Origin: Streptomyces ficellus
Lineage (GTDB): Bacteria > Actinomycetota > Actinomycetes > Streptomycetales > Streptomycetaceae
Assembly: GCF_030406405.1 (NCBI RefSeq)
Contig: NZ_JAUEPL010000027.1
Location: 26,850 to 90,849, forward strand
Length of the DNA stretch: 64,000 nucleotides
Direction: 5' to 3'
Part shown: one piece after another, positions 8,141 through 16,543 of the stretch
Numbering within the stretch: position 1 is the first letter of the stretch
Layout: each line of letters starts with the position of its first letter
Notes under the pieces: generated by a model
Seen by the model: only the letters and a program-made list of their open reading frames with translations
Databases searched by the model: none
What the model was told of the DNA's origin: nothing
Position numbers and translations under genes: made by a program

Positions 8141-9511
8141 TCAGCACTCGATGATGTTGACCGCGAGGCCGCCGCGGGCGGTCTCCTTGTACTTGACGCT
8201 CATGTCGGCGCCGGTCTCCTTCATGGTCTTGATGACCTTGTCGAGGGAGACCTTGTGGCTGCCGTCGCCGCGCATCGCCATCCGGGCCGCCGTGACGGCC
8301 TTGACCGCCGCCATGCCGTTGCGCTCGATGCAGGGGATCTGGACCAGGCCGCCGACCGGGTCGCAGGTCAGGCCCAGATTGTGCTCCATGCCGATCTCGG
8401 CGGCGTTCTCCACCTGCTCGGGGCTGCCGCCCAGGACCTCGGCGAGCGCGCCGGCCGCCATCGAGCAGGCCGAGCCGACCTCGCCCTGGCAGCCGACCTC
8501 GGCGCCGGAGATGGAGGCGTTCTCCTTGAACAGCATGCCGATCGCGCCCGCGGCGAGCAGGAAGCGCACCACGCCCTCCTCGTCCGCGCCGGGCACGAAG
8601 TTCATGTAGTAGTGCAGGACCGCCGGGATGATGCCCGCGGCGCCGTTCGTCGGGGCGGTGACGACCCGGCCGCCGGCGGCGTTCTCCTCGTTCACGGCCA
8701 TCGCGTACAGCGTGATCCACTCCATGGCGAGGGCCTGTGGGTCACCCTCGGAGCGCAGCTTGCGCGCGGTGTTCGCGGCGCGGCGGCGGACCTTCAGACC
8801 GCCGGGCAGGATGCCCTCGCGGGACATGCCGCGCGCCACGCACGCCTGCATCACGCGCCAGATGTCCAGCAGCCCTTCGCGGATCTCCGCCTCGCTGCGC
8901 CAGGCCTTCTCGTTCTCCAGCATCAGCGCGGAGATCGACAGGCCGGTCTCCTTGGTGAGCCGCAGCAGCTCGTCACCGGTGCGGAAGGGGTAGGTCAGCA
9001 CGGTGTCGTCGGGGACGATCGGGTTCTCGCCGCGCACCGCGTCGTCGTCCACGACGAACCCGCCGCCGACCGAGTAGTACGTCTTCTCCAGCAGGGCCGT
9101 GCCCTGGTCGTCGTACGCCCACAGGGTCATGCCGTTGGCGTGGTACGGCAGTGCCTTGCGGCGGTGCAGGATCAGGTCCTCGTCGACGTCGAAGCCGATC
9201 TCGTGGACACCCAGCAGGTTGATGCGCCCGGCGGTCTTGATCCGCTCGACCTGCTCGTCGGCGGTCTCGACGTCGACCGTGCGCGGCGAGTTGCCCTCCA
9301 GGCCCAGCAGGACGGCCTTGGGGGTGCCGTGGCCGTGGCCGGTCGCGCCCAGCGAGCCGAACAGCTCGGCCCGTACCGAAGCGGTGTGGGCCAGCAGGCC
9401 CTCGTTCTTCAGGCGGCGGGCGAACATCGCGGCCGCGCGCATGGGGCCGACCGTGTGGGAGCTGGACGGGCCGATGCCGATCGAGAACAGGTCGAAGACC
9501 GAGATGGCCAC
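8141..9511 (-). CDS. sdaA: L-serine ammonia-lyase (L-serine dehydratase), single-chain, Fe-S type
   Basis: This 456-residue cytoplasmic enzyme should convert L-serine to pyruvate and ammonia with a [4Fe-4S] cluster. The N-terminal beta domain starts with SVFDLFSIGIGPSSSHTVGP, the family signature. The C-terminal alpha domain contains the cysteine-bearing segments GCQGEVGSACSMAAG and CDPVGGLVQIPC that supply cluster ligands. The GTG at 9511 is fixed by AAGGAG about 7 nt upstream; the longer open frame lacks coding character. It follows gcvT-gcvH-glyA on the same strand, 150 bp after glyA, but a strong hairpin (9587-9624) separates it, so it may have its own promoter or depend on read-through. 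In context it drains serine made from glycine by GlyA. Confidence 0.95.
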   Translation of the reverse strand: MAISVFDLFSIGIGPSSSHTVGPMRAAAMFARRLKNEGLLAHTASVRAELFGSLGATGHGHGTPKAVLLGLEGNSPRTVDVETADEQVERIKTAGRINLLGVHEIGFDVDEDLILHRRKALPYHANGMTLWAYDDQGTALLEKTYYSVGGGFVVDDDAVRGENPIVPDDTVLTYPFRTGDELLRLTKETGLSISALMLENEKAWRSEAEIREGLLDIWRVMQACVARGMSREGILPGGLKVRRRAANTARKLRSEGDPQALAMEWITLYAMAVNEENAAGGRVVTAPTNGAAGIIPAVLHYYMNFVPGADEEGVVRFLLAAGAIGMLFKENASISGAEVGCQGEVGSACSMAAGALAEVLGGSPEQVENAAEIGMEHNLGLTCDPVGGLVQIPCIERNGMAAVKAVTAARMAMRGDGSHKVSLDKVIKTMKETGADMSVKYKETARGGLAVNIIEC

Positions 9512-9586
9512 GGGAAACTCCTTGGGTGGGGAAGGCGCCGCTGTCTGCCGGGGTGGTGCAGGAGGGGCTGGGGTGGGGCAAGGGAC

Positions 9587-9624
9587 GGGGCACCGCACTC
9601 ACTGTTCAGTGTGCGCGGTGCCCC
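9587..9624 (-). terminator. Hairpin between glyA and sdaA
   Basis: A 10-bp GC-rich stem (9587-9596 with 9615-9624) is extended by inner CACTG/CAGTG pairing. On the minus strand it follows the glyA stop codon and precedes sdaA. It probably terminates or attenuates the gcv-glyA transcript. Confidence 0.6.
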
Positions 9625-9661
9625 GCAATCCAGTCTGTTACATACCTAACGCTGACAGAGG

Positions 9662-10921
9662 CTACAGACCAGGGTAAAGCGGGTGGGCCGCGGCCAGCGC
9701 CGAGACCCGGGCCTTGAGGGCGTCAGCGTCGTAGGCGGGCTTCAGCGCCTCGGCGATGATGTCGGCGACCTCGGTGAAGTCCTCCGCCTGGAAACCGCGC
9801 GTGGCCAGGGCCGGCGTGCCGATCCGCAGACCCGAGGTGACCATCGGGGGCCGCGGGTCGTTCGGGATCGCGTTGCGGTTGACGGTGATGCCGACCTCGT
9901 GGAGCCGGTCCTCGGCCTGCCGGCCGTCCAGCTCGCTGTTGCGCAGGTCGACCAGGACCAGGTGCACGTCCGTGCCGCCGGACAGGACGGACACGCCGTG
10001 CTCGGCGACGTCCGCCTTGACCAGGCGCTCGGCCAGGATGCGGGCGCCGTCCAGGGTGCGCTGCTGGCGCTCCTTGAACTCCTCGGAGGCCGCGACCTTG
10101 AAGGAGACCGCCTTGGCCGCGATCACATGCTCCAGCGGACCACCCTGCTGACCGGGGAAGACCGCCGAGTTGATCTTCTTGGCGAGCTCGGCCGTCGAGA
10201 GGATGACACCACCGCGCGGGCCACCGAGCGTCTTGTGGGTGGTGGTGGTGACCACATGGGCGTGCGGCACCGGGTTGGGGTGCAGACCGGCGGCCACCAG
10301 GCCCGCGAAGTGTGCCATGTCGACCATCAGGTACGCGCCGACCTCGTCCGCGACCCGGCGGAAGGCCGCGAAGTCCAGCTGGCGGGGGTAGGCGGACCAG
10401 CCGGCGACGATCAGCTTCGGCTTGTGCTCCTTGGCGAGCTTCTCGACCTCTGCCATGTCGACCTGGCCGGTCGTGTCGTCCACGTGGTAGGCGACGACGT
10501 TGTAGAGCTTCCCGGAAAAGTTGATCTTCATGCCGTGGGTCAGGTGCCCGCCGTGGGCGAGGTTCAGACCCATGATCGTGTCGCCGGGCTTCAGCAGCGC
10601 GAACATCGCGGCGGCGTTGGCCTGCGCGCCGGAGTGCGGCTGGACGTTGGCGTGCTCGGCGCCGAAGAGCGCCTTGACGCGGTCGATGGCGATCTGCTCG
10701 ACCACGTCGACGTGCTCGCAGCCGCCGTAGTAGCGGCGGCCGGGGTAGCCCTCGGCGTACTTGTTGGTGAGGACGGAGCCCTGGGCCTCCATGACCGCGA
10801 CCGGAGCGAAGTTCTCCGAGGCGATCATTTCCAGGGTGGACTGCTGACGGTGGAGCTCGGCGTCGACGGCGGCGGCGACGTCCGGGTCGAGCTCATGGAG
10901 AGGGGTGTTCAGAAGCGACAT
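9662..10921 (-). CDS. glyA: Serine hydroxymethyltransferase
   Basis: This roughly 419-residue PLP enzyme interconverts serine and glycine with transfer of the C1 unit to tetrahydrofolate. The family is recognisable throughout: IASENFAPVAVMEAQGS near the N-terminus, the AEGYPGRRYYGG substrate region and the PLP-lysine motif VTTTTHKTLGGPRGG. The ATG at 10921 (MSLLN...) has AAGGA about 10 nt upstream; the ATG at 10927 would leave only about 3 nt, so the inner start is preferred. It begins 12 bp after gcvH, clearly in the same operon behind the glycine riboswitch. It takes the methylene-THF and glycine handled by the cleavage system and feeds serine toward SdaA. Confidence 0.97.
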   Translation of the reverse strand: MSLLNTPLHELDPDVAAAVDAELHRQQSTLEMIASENFAPVAVMEAQGSVLTNKYAEGYPGRRYYGGCEHVDVVEQIAIDRVKALFGAEHANVQPHSGAQANAAAMFALLKPGDTIMGLNLAHGGHLTHGMKINFSGKLYNVVAYHVDDTTGQVDMAEVEKLAKEHKPKLIVAGWSAYPRQLDFAAFRRVADEVGAYLMVDMAHFAGLVAAGLHPNPVPHAHVVTTTTHKTLGGPRGGVILSTAELAKKINSAVFPGQQGGPLEHVIAAKAVSFKVAASEEFKERQQRTLDGARILAERLVKADVAEHGVSVLSGGTDVHLVLVDLRNSELDGRQAEDRLHEVGITVNRNAIPNDPRPPMVTSGLRIGTPALATRGFQAEDFTEVADIIAEALKPAYDADALKARVSALAAAHPLYPGL

Positions 10922-10933
10922 GGCCATCCGTCC

Positions 10934-11311
10934 TTAGGCGCCGGAGAACTCGGTGTACTCGTCCGCGGAGAGCAGGTCCTTCGGCTCCTCCGCGACCCGT
11001 ACCTTGAAGAGCCAGCCGCCCTCGAAGGGGGCGGTGTTCACCAGCGACGGGTCGTCCACGACGTCCTGGTTGGCCTCGACGACCTCACCGGTCACCGGGG
11101 AGTAGAGGTCGCTGACGGACTTGGTCGACTCCAGCTCACCGCAGGTCTCGCCCGCGGTCACCGTGTCACCGACCTCCGGGAGCTGGACGTACACGACATC
11201 GCCCAGGGCGTTCGCCGCGTGCTCCGTGATGCCGACCGTCGACACGCCGTCCTCGGCGGCCGACAGCCACTCGTGCTCCTTGCTGTAGCGCAGCTGCTGG
11301 GGGTTGCTCAT
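10934..11311 (-). CDS. gcvH: Glycine cleavage system H protein
   Basis: This 125-residue lipoyl carrier of the glycine cleavage complex shuttles the aminomethyl group between GcvP and GcvT. The lipoylation site is Lys64 in GELESTKSVSDLYSP, placed as in the family, and EVVEANQDVVDDPSLVN follows. AGGAGAA precedes the ATG at 11311 at good spacing. It lies 58 bp after gcvT and 12 bp before glyA. gcvP is not in this window, so the P protein must be encoded elsewhere. Confidence 0.97.
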   Translation of the reverse strand: MSNPQQLRYSKEHEWLSAAEDGVSTVGITEHAANALGDVVYVQLPEVGDTVTAGETCGELESTKSVSDLYSPVTGEVVEANQDVVDDPSLVNTAPFEGGWLFKVRVAEEPKDLLSADEYTEFSGA

Positions 11312-11369
11312 GACTGGAATTCTCCTGTACGCGGGGGAGTGCTGGTGAACGGGGGAGTGGTGCGCGAGG

Positions 11370-12485
11370 TCACTTCTGGCGCTTGTAGAAGGGGAGCGCC
11401 ACGACGTCGTACGGCTCATGGGTACCGCGGATGTCGACACCGACGCCCTCGGTGCCCGGCGCGGCGTGCTCCGCGTCCACGTACGCAATGGCGATCGGCT
11501 TGCCCAGCGTCGGCGACGGGGCGCCGGAGGTCACCTCGCCGATGACCGTGCCGTCCGCCACCACGGCCATCCCGGCGCGCGGCACCCGGCGGCCCCGGGC
11601 GACCAGCCCGGCGAGCTTGCGCGGCGGCTTGGTGGCGGCGCGCTCGGCGGCGGCCGCCAGGGCGTCCCGGCCGACGAAGTCGTCGCCCTTCTCGAACTTG
11701 ACCACCCGGCCCAGACCCGCGTCGAACGGGGTCAGGTCGGTCCTCAGCTCGTGCCCGTACAGCGGCATGCCCGCCTCCAGGCGCAGCGTGTCGCGGCAGG
11801 ACAGGCCGCACGGGATCAGGCCGGCCGGGGCGCCCGCCTCCGTCAGCGCCTGCCACAGCTTCTCGGCGTGCCGCGGCTCGACGAACAGCTCGAAGCCGTC
11901 CTCGCCGGTGTAGCCGGTACGGGCGATCAGCGCGGGGACGCCCGCGACGGTGCCGGGCAGGCCCGCGTAGTACTTCAGCCCGTCCAGGTCGGCGTCGGTA
12001 AGAGCCTTCAGGATGCCGGGGGACTCGGGGCCCTGGATCGCGAGCAGCGCGTACGCGTCGCGGTCGTCGCGTACGTCGGCGTCGAACCCGGCGGCCCGCT
12101 CGGTCAGCGCCTCCAGCACGATCTGGGCGTTGGAGGCGTTGGCGACGACCATGTATTCCTGCTCCTGGAGCCGGTACACGATCAGATCGTCCAGGATGCC
12201 GCCGTCCTCGCGGCAGATCATCGTGTAGCGGGCGCGGCCGACGCCGACGCCGGCGAGGTCGCCGACGAGCGCGTAGTTCAGGAAGTCCGCGGCCTGCGGT
12301 CCGGTGACGGTGATCTCACCCATGTGGGAGAGGTCGAAGAGGCCGGCCTTCGTGCGGACGGCGTTGTGCTCGTCGCGCTCGCTCCCGTACCGCAGCGGCA
12401 TGTCCCAGCCCGCGAAGTCGGTCATGGTCGCGCCCAGCGCCCGATGCACGGCATCGAGGGCGGTCAGGCGGGGGGCAGTGCTCAT
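11370..12485 (-). CDS. gcvT: Glycine cleavage system aminomethyltransferase (T protein)
   Basis: This 371-residue cytoplasmic enzyme releases ammonia from the H-protein-bound aminomethyl group and transfers the C1 unit to tetrahydrofolate. Recognisable segments are FAGWDMPLRYGS near the N-terminus, LFDLSHMGEI, the GYTGEDGFELF folate-site motif and the C-terminal barrel with GEVTSGAPSPTLGKPIA. The ATG at 12485 is preceded by GGGAGCC; the open frame continues to 12530 but would run into the riboswitch. It is the first gene of gcvT-gcvH-glyA and starts about 35 bp after the tandem glycine riboswitch, which should switch expression on when glycine is abundant. Confidence 0.96.
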   Translation of the reverse strand: MSTAPRLTALDAVHRALGATMTDFAGWDMPLRYGSERDEHNAVRTKAGLFDLSHMGEITVTGPQAADFLNYALVGDLAGVGVGRARYTMICREDGGILDDLIVYRLQEQEYMVVANASNAQIVLEALTERAAGFDADVRDDRDAYALLAIQGPESPGILKALTDADLDGLKYYAGLPGTVAGVPALIARTGYTGEDGFELFVEPRHAEKLWQALTEAGAPAGLIPCGLSCRDTLRLEAGMPLYGHELRTDLTPFDAGLGRVVKFEKGDDFVGRDALAAAAERAATKPPRKLAGLVARGRRVPRAGMAVVADGTVIGEVTSGAPSPTLGKPIAIAYVDAEHAAPGTEGVGVDIRGTHEPYDVVALPFYKRQK

Positions 12486-12517
12486 GGATGTGGCTCCCAG
12501 GGGGCATGGCTCGAAGA

Positions 12518-12718
12518 CGGTCCTCCCCATCTGTCATCGGAACCTGAGAGGTTCACCGTGACCGTACGGGACGGTCTTCGGCTTGCACCTTGGGTGGAGC
12601 CGCCGGGGCGGCCCGCTTTTCAGATCTGCCTCATCCACGCGGTACGGGGCCTGAGAGATTCAAGGGAGGAACTTGCTCCTTCGGCGCCCGGGGCGGTAGG
12701 CCCCGGAACTCTCCCGCG
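12518..12718 (-). promoter_or_regulatory. Tandem glycine riboswitch upstream of gcvT
   Basis: Read on the minus strand, the roughly 200-nt leader contains two glycine-aptamer-like units. The first runs from CGGGAGAGTTCC (about 12716) through GCCGAAGGAGCAA to AATCTCTCAGGCCC. After a linker (GGATGAGGCAGATCTGAAAA) the second runs from CACCCAAGGTGCAAGCC to CCTCTCAGGTTCCGATGACAG and ends near GGGGAGG. The paired CTCTCAGG and CCGAAG/GCAAG core elements are the hallmark of the family. Glycine riboswitches ahead of gcv genes are known ON switches. Location directly before gcvT-gcvH-glyA fits. I cannot fold it here, so boundaries are approximate. Confidence 0.9.
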
Positions 12719-12889
12719 CGGATTCGAGCGGCCGGTATGCGGTTGTCGGTACGGTCGTGGGGACCGCACTGCGCTTGGCGCGCACATCATTGCACGCGGG
12801 GTCTGATCGGCAAATCACTTGTGACTCATTACCCTTTCTTTACACTTCTTGGGCAAGGGTCGGTTCCGGACCTAGCAGGGGGAGCAGCG

Positions 12890-13540
12890 ATGACGGTGCA
12901 GCGGACCGAGGCGTACGCGACGACCGCCGGGGTGCCCGCGGGCGGGCGGGCCCTCGTGGCGCCCGCCCTGCCGGTCGTGCGCGACCTGCGGGACCGGGGC
13001 GGGCGCGGCCCACGGGCGCTGACCTTCGCGGCCGGTGACCTGGTGGTCGTCTCGGGACTGCCGGGCAGCGGCAAGTCCACCCTCATCGCCCGCGCCGCCC
13101 AGGGACGGGGCATCGACTCCCAGGACGCCCGGGAGCGGTGGGAGCGCCGGGTGCCGGGCTTCCTGCCGTACGCGGTCTACCGCCCCCTCGTCCGGCTCGC
13201 GCACTACGCGGGGCTGCGCCGGGCGCTGCGCTCGGGGAAGAGCGTGGTGGTCCACGACTGCGGTACGCAGGCCTGGGTGCGGCGCTGGCTGGCCCGCGAG
13301 GCCGGGCGGCGCGGCAGCGCCCTGCACCTGCTCCTGCTGGACGTCGAGCCCGGCACGGCCCGGGAGGGCCAGCGGGAGCGCGGCCGTGGCGTGTCGGGGT
13401 ACGCCTTCGCGCGGCACCGCAGGGCGGTCGGGCGGCTGGTGCGGGACGCGGAGCGGGGCGTCGTGCCCTGGGGCTGCGCGTCCGCGGTGCTGCTGGACCG
13501 CCCGGCCGCCTCCGCGCTGACGCGTATCGCGTTCGCCTGA
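12890..13540 (+). CDS. P-loop ATPase/kinase-like protein
   Basis: This 216-residue soluble protein has a Walker A motif GLPGSGKST (residues 56-64), preceded by a short beta strand LVVVS. Further on there are LDV and RHRRAVGRL stretches typical of AAA_33/zeta-toxin-like small-molecule kinases. No sensor or HTH domain is visible. The ATG at 12890 follows GGGGGAG. It is divergent from the gcvT riboswitch, and two SseB-like genes follow 73 bp downstream on the same strand. Substrate and role are unknown; nucleotide or small-molecule phosphorylation is a family-level guess only. Confidence 0.8.
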   Translation: MTVQRTEAYATTAGVPAGGRALVAPALPVVRDLRDRGGRGPRALTFAAGDLVVVSGLPGSGKSTLIARAAQGRGIDSQDARERWERRVPGFLPYAVYRPLVRLAHYAGLRRALRSGKSVVVHDCGTQAWVRRWLAREAGRRGSALHLLLLDVEPGTAREGQRERGRGVSGYAFARHRRAVGRLVRDAERGVVPWGCASAVLLDRPAASALTRIAFA

Positions 13541-13613
13541 CACGGGCGGGCCGGCCCCGCGTTAGGGTGCTGCGGGCAGCGACAGGCACGCGCGGGAAGG
13601 ACCGGAAGCACCA

Positions 13614-14351
13614 GTGGACACTGCATGGCCGGGCAACGAACTCGAAGAGGTGCTCGCCGCCTCGCTCGGCAACCCCGCGGCCGGCGGCCGCCTCGTCGAG
13701 GTGCTGGGCCGCAGCCCCCTGTGGGTGCCCCTGCCGAACGGCGGCGGCCCCGACAGTCCGGACCTGGACCTGCCGACGCTGGAGATCGACGGCCAGGCGT
13801 ACGTCCCCGTCTTCAGCTCCGAGCAGGAGTTCCTGCGCTGCGTCGGCGCCCACATGCCGTACACCGTCGCCCCGGCCGTCGAGTTCGCGCGCGGCCTGCC
13901 GCCGCAGCTCGGTATCGCCGTGAACCCCGGCGGCGCGGTCGGCGCCCCGCTGCCGCCGCCCGCCGTGGCCGAGCTGTGCCGGGCCGGCCGCACACCCCTG
14001 GACGGCGCGAGCGGCGCCCGCGTACGGCTGTTCGAGCCGGACTGGCAGGACGACCCGGTCGACCTGCTGTCCGCCGCGGCCGCCGAGTTCGACGCCACCG
14101 GCACGGTCCTCACCGCCCGCCGCTGCCTCGCCAGCATCGAGGGCGACAGCCCGACGCTCTTCATCGGCGTCCAGCTGTCCTCCTGGGAGGGCGCCGACCG
14201 TAACGTACCGATGGACGCCCTCGGCCGGGCGCTGGGCCGCGTACGGGTGCCATGGCCGGTCAACATGGTCCTGCTCGACATCGCGCACGACCCCGTGGGC
14301 GACTGGATGCTGGAGAAGATACGGCCCTTCTACCAGCGCGGGCACGCATAA
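13614..14351 (+). CDS. SseB family protein (first of a tandem pair)
   Basis: This 245-residue cytoplasmic protein has the two-part SseB layout. The N-terminal part contains GRSPLWVPLP and the LPTLEIDGQAYVPVFSSEQE segment, and the C-terminal part ends in the conserved-looking FYQRG. SseB was first described in enteric bacteria as enhancing serine sensitivity; its biochemical activity is not known. The GTG at 13614 has purine-rich GGAAG stretches upstream. A paralogue starts 36 bp after its stop, so the two are co-transcribed. Actinobacterial SseB-like proteins also occur near type VII secretion genes, but none are in this window. Confidence 0.8.
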   Translation: MDTAWPGNELEEVLAASLGNPAAGGRLVEVLGRSPLWVPLPNGGGPDSPDLDLPTLEIDGQAYVPVFSSEQEFLRCVGAHMPYTVAPAVEFARGLPPQLGIAVNPGGAVGAPLPPPAVAELCRAGRTPLDGASGARVRLFEPDWQDDPVDLLSAAAAEFDATGTVLTARRCLASIEGDSPTLFIGVQLSSWEGADRNVPMDALGRALGRVRVPWPVNMVLLDIAHDPVGDWMLEKIRPFYQRGHA

Positions 14352-14387
14352 GCTGGTGGGGTGGATGGAAGAGGGGCGGGACCCAGG

Positions 14388-15179
14388 GTGAGCGCGTCAG
14401 GCACCGCGGCGGCCGGGCAGGCGGCCGGGCAGGTCGAGCACCTGCTGAGCCAGGTGACGCCCGGACGCTACGACGCGTACGAGGCGCTGCTGCACGCCCT
14501 CGCCGACGGCCGGCTCTGGATGCTGCTGTGGCACGGTCAGGCCGGCTCGCCCGACGCCCAGTACGGGAACATGGAGGTCGACGGCCTCGGGTACGCGCCG
14601 TGCGTCACCTCCACCCAGGAGCTGGCCGCCTCCGGCTGGAACCGCGCCCACGAGGTCATCAGCGGGCGCGACATCGCCCGCGCCCTCTACCCCGAGCGCT
14701 GGGGCATCTGGCTCAACCCGCACGCCCCGGGCGGCGGCCTCGGCATCCCGTGGCCGGACCTGCGCCGTATCGCCACCGGCCTCGACCGGATGCCCGCCGG
14801 ACCGCTCAAGCTGTCCGAACCGGCCATCGAGATCCCCCAGTTCTACGCCCTGCTCACGCAGAACGCCCACCGCACCCCCGCCGTCCGCTCGCTGCGCCGC
14901 GCCTGGGTGCAGCCGGCCCTCGGCACCCCGTACCTCGCCATCGGCCTGGACCTGTACGACACCGGCCAGGCGGCGGTGGACGCGGTGCGCGCGATGATGC
15001 GGCAGACGGTCGCCGCCGTCCCCGACGGGCTGCCCGTGTCGACGGTCGCGATGTCCGACGAGTACGACCCGGTGACCATGTGGCTGCGGGCCAACGCCCG
15101 CCCCTTCTACGACCGCGAGGCGCACGCCACCGCCCCCCTCGTGCCCGGCGCCGGGTACGGCTACCCGCCCCGGGGCTGA
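14388..15179 (+). CDS. SseB family protein (second of a tandem pair)
   Basis: This 263-residue paralogue of the preceding gene carries the same two regions. The N-terminal part contains LWMLLWHG and GYAPCVTSTQELAASGW, and the C-terminal part contains TPYLAIGLDLYD and ARPFYDREA in place of FYQRG. The frame is open from 14361 with a GTG there too. I prefer the GTG at 14388 because the purine-rich GAGGGGCGGG lies upstream of it, but the choice is uncertain. The proline/glycine-rich C-terminal tail is likely disordered. Function is unknown beyond the family name. Confidence 0.78.
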   Translation: MSASGTAAAGQAAGQVEHLLSQVTPGRYDAYEALLHALADGRLWMLLWHGQAGSPDAQYGNMEVDGLGYAPCVTSTQELAASGWNRAHEVISGRDIARALYPERWGIWLNPHAPGGGLGIPWPDLRRIATGLDRMPAGPLKLSEPAIEIPQFYALLTQNAHRTPAVRSLRRAWVQPALGTPYLAIGLDLYDTGQAAVDAVRAMMRQTVAAVPDGLPVSTVAMSDEYDPVTMWLRANARPFYDREAHATAPLVPGAGYGYPPRG

Positions 15180-15460
15180 CGCGACCACTTGTCCGTTTCG
15201 GTGGAGTAGCGGCCGAGTTGGTCCGCTCAGGCGATCACCTCGTCCGGATAACGGAAGCCCACGGACCGCATCACGGTTGCGCAAACATTCCCCGTGAGGG
15301 CTGGCGGGTGATCGTGAACCCATTGAAGACTCCCCCCAACCAGGGGGCGTCGTACATGCGTGCTGCGCACTTCCGTACCCCCTGAACGGACCGCACCGCA
15401 GACCCGGGCGGCCTGTCGAGCACTGTCGGCGACCGTCGGCACGGGCGAGCACGAGGGACG

Positions 15461-16459
15461 ATGACCGCACCCATGGAGACCACCGGATCGCAGGCCGAAG
15501 CAGCGCCTGAGGCCGTACCCGAAGGTGTCAAGTCCAAGCAGATCGAAGGTCGTTCACTCGGTCAGATCGCCTGGACCCGCTTCAAGCGGGACAGGATCGC
15601 CGTGACCGGCGGAGTGGTCGTCATTCTGCTCATCCTGATCGCGGCGCTCTCCCGGCCGATCCAGGCGATGCTGGGCCTCGACCCGAACGCCTTCCAGCAG
15701 GACCTCGTCGACCCCAACACCTCGCTCCCCAAGGGCGGGTTCGGCGGCATGAGCTGGGACCACCCGCTCGGTGTCGACCCGAAGTTCGGCCGCGACATCC
15801 TCGCCCGCATCCTCGAAGGCTCCTGGGTCTCGCTGGTCGTCGCCTTCGGCGCGACGGTCCTGTCCAACGTCATCGGCGTGGTGATGGGCCTGATCGCCGG
15901 CTACTACGGCGGCCGCGTGGACACCTTCGTCAGCCGGCTGATGGACACCTTCCTCGCCTTCCCGCTGCTGCTGTTCGCCATCGCCATCTCGGCGACCCTC
16001 CAGGGCGGCGCGTTCGGCCTGCAGGGCCTGCCCCTGCACATCAGTGTGCTCATCTTCGTGATCGGCTTTTTCAACTGGCCCTACATGGCCCGTATCGTGC
16101 GGGGGCAGACCCTGGCGCTGCGCGAGCGCGAGTTCATCGACGCCTCGCGCGGGATGGGGGCCAAGGGCCCGTACATCCTCTTCCGCGAGCTGCTGCCGAA
16201 CCTCGTGGGGCCGATCACCGTCTACGCGACACTGCTCATTCCGACCAACATCATCTTCGAGGCGTCGCTCAGCTTCCTCGGCGTCGGAATCCAGCCACCG
16301 CAGGCCTCGTGGGGCGGCATGCTGAGGGAGGCGGTCACCTTCTTCGAAGTCGACCCGCAGTTCATGCTCGTCCCCGGCCTCGCGATCTTCATCACCGTAC
16401 TGGCCTTCAACCTGCTCGGTGATGGCCTTCGGGACGCTCTCGACCCGCGCAGCCGCTGA
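15461..16459 (+). CDS. Oligopeptide ABC transporter permease (DppC/OppC type)
   Basis: This 332-residue inner-membrane permease has an N-terminal OppC-type segment (around residues 30-65, first TM helix) followed by a BPD_transp_1 domain with about five more helices. The EAA loop is read in EFIDASRGMGAKGPYILFRE, the docking site for the ATPases. The ATG at 15461 follows GAGGG. It is the first gene of a five-gene peptide importer; the SBP gene follows after 84 bp. The order permease-SBP-permease-ATPase-ATPase is the same as in the Streptomyces BldK importer, though this is a separate locus. Confidence 0.93.
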   Translation: MTAPMETTGSQAEAAPEAVPEGVKSKQIEGRSLGQIAWTRFKRDRIAVTGGVVVILLILIAALSRPIQAMLGLDPNAFQQDLVDPNTSLPKGGFGGMSWDHPLGVDPKFGRDILARILEGSWVSLVVAFGATVLSNVIGVVMGLIAGYYGGRVDTFVSRLMDTFLAFPLLLFAIAISATLQGGAFGLQGLPLHISVLIFVIGFFNWPYMARIVRGQTLALREREFIDASRGMGAKGPYILFRELLPNLVGPITVYATLLIPTNIIFEASLSFLGVGIQPPQASWGGMLREAVTFFEVDPQFMLVPGLAIFITVLAFNLLGDGLRDALDPRSR

Positions 16460-16543
16460 CGTCTGCCACGTCATCCGCGGCGGCTTCCGCCGGGCCGGAA
16501 CCGTACCGGCAAGTTTCCGAAAACAAAGGGGAGTTCGACGAAA

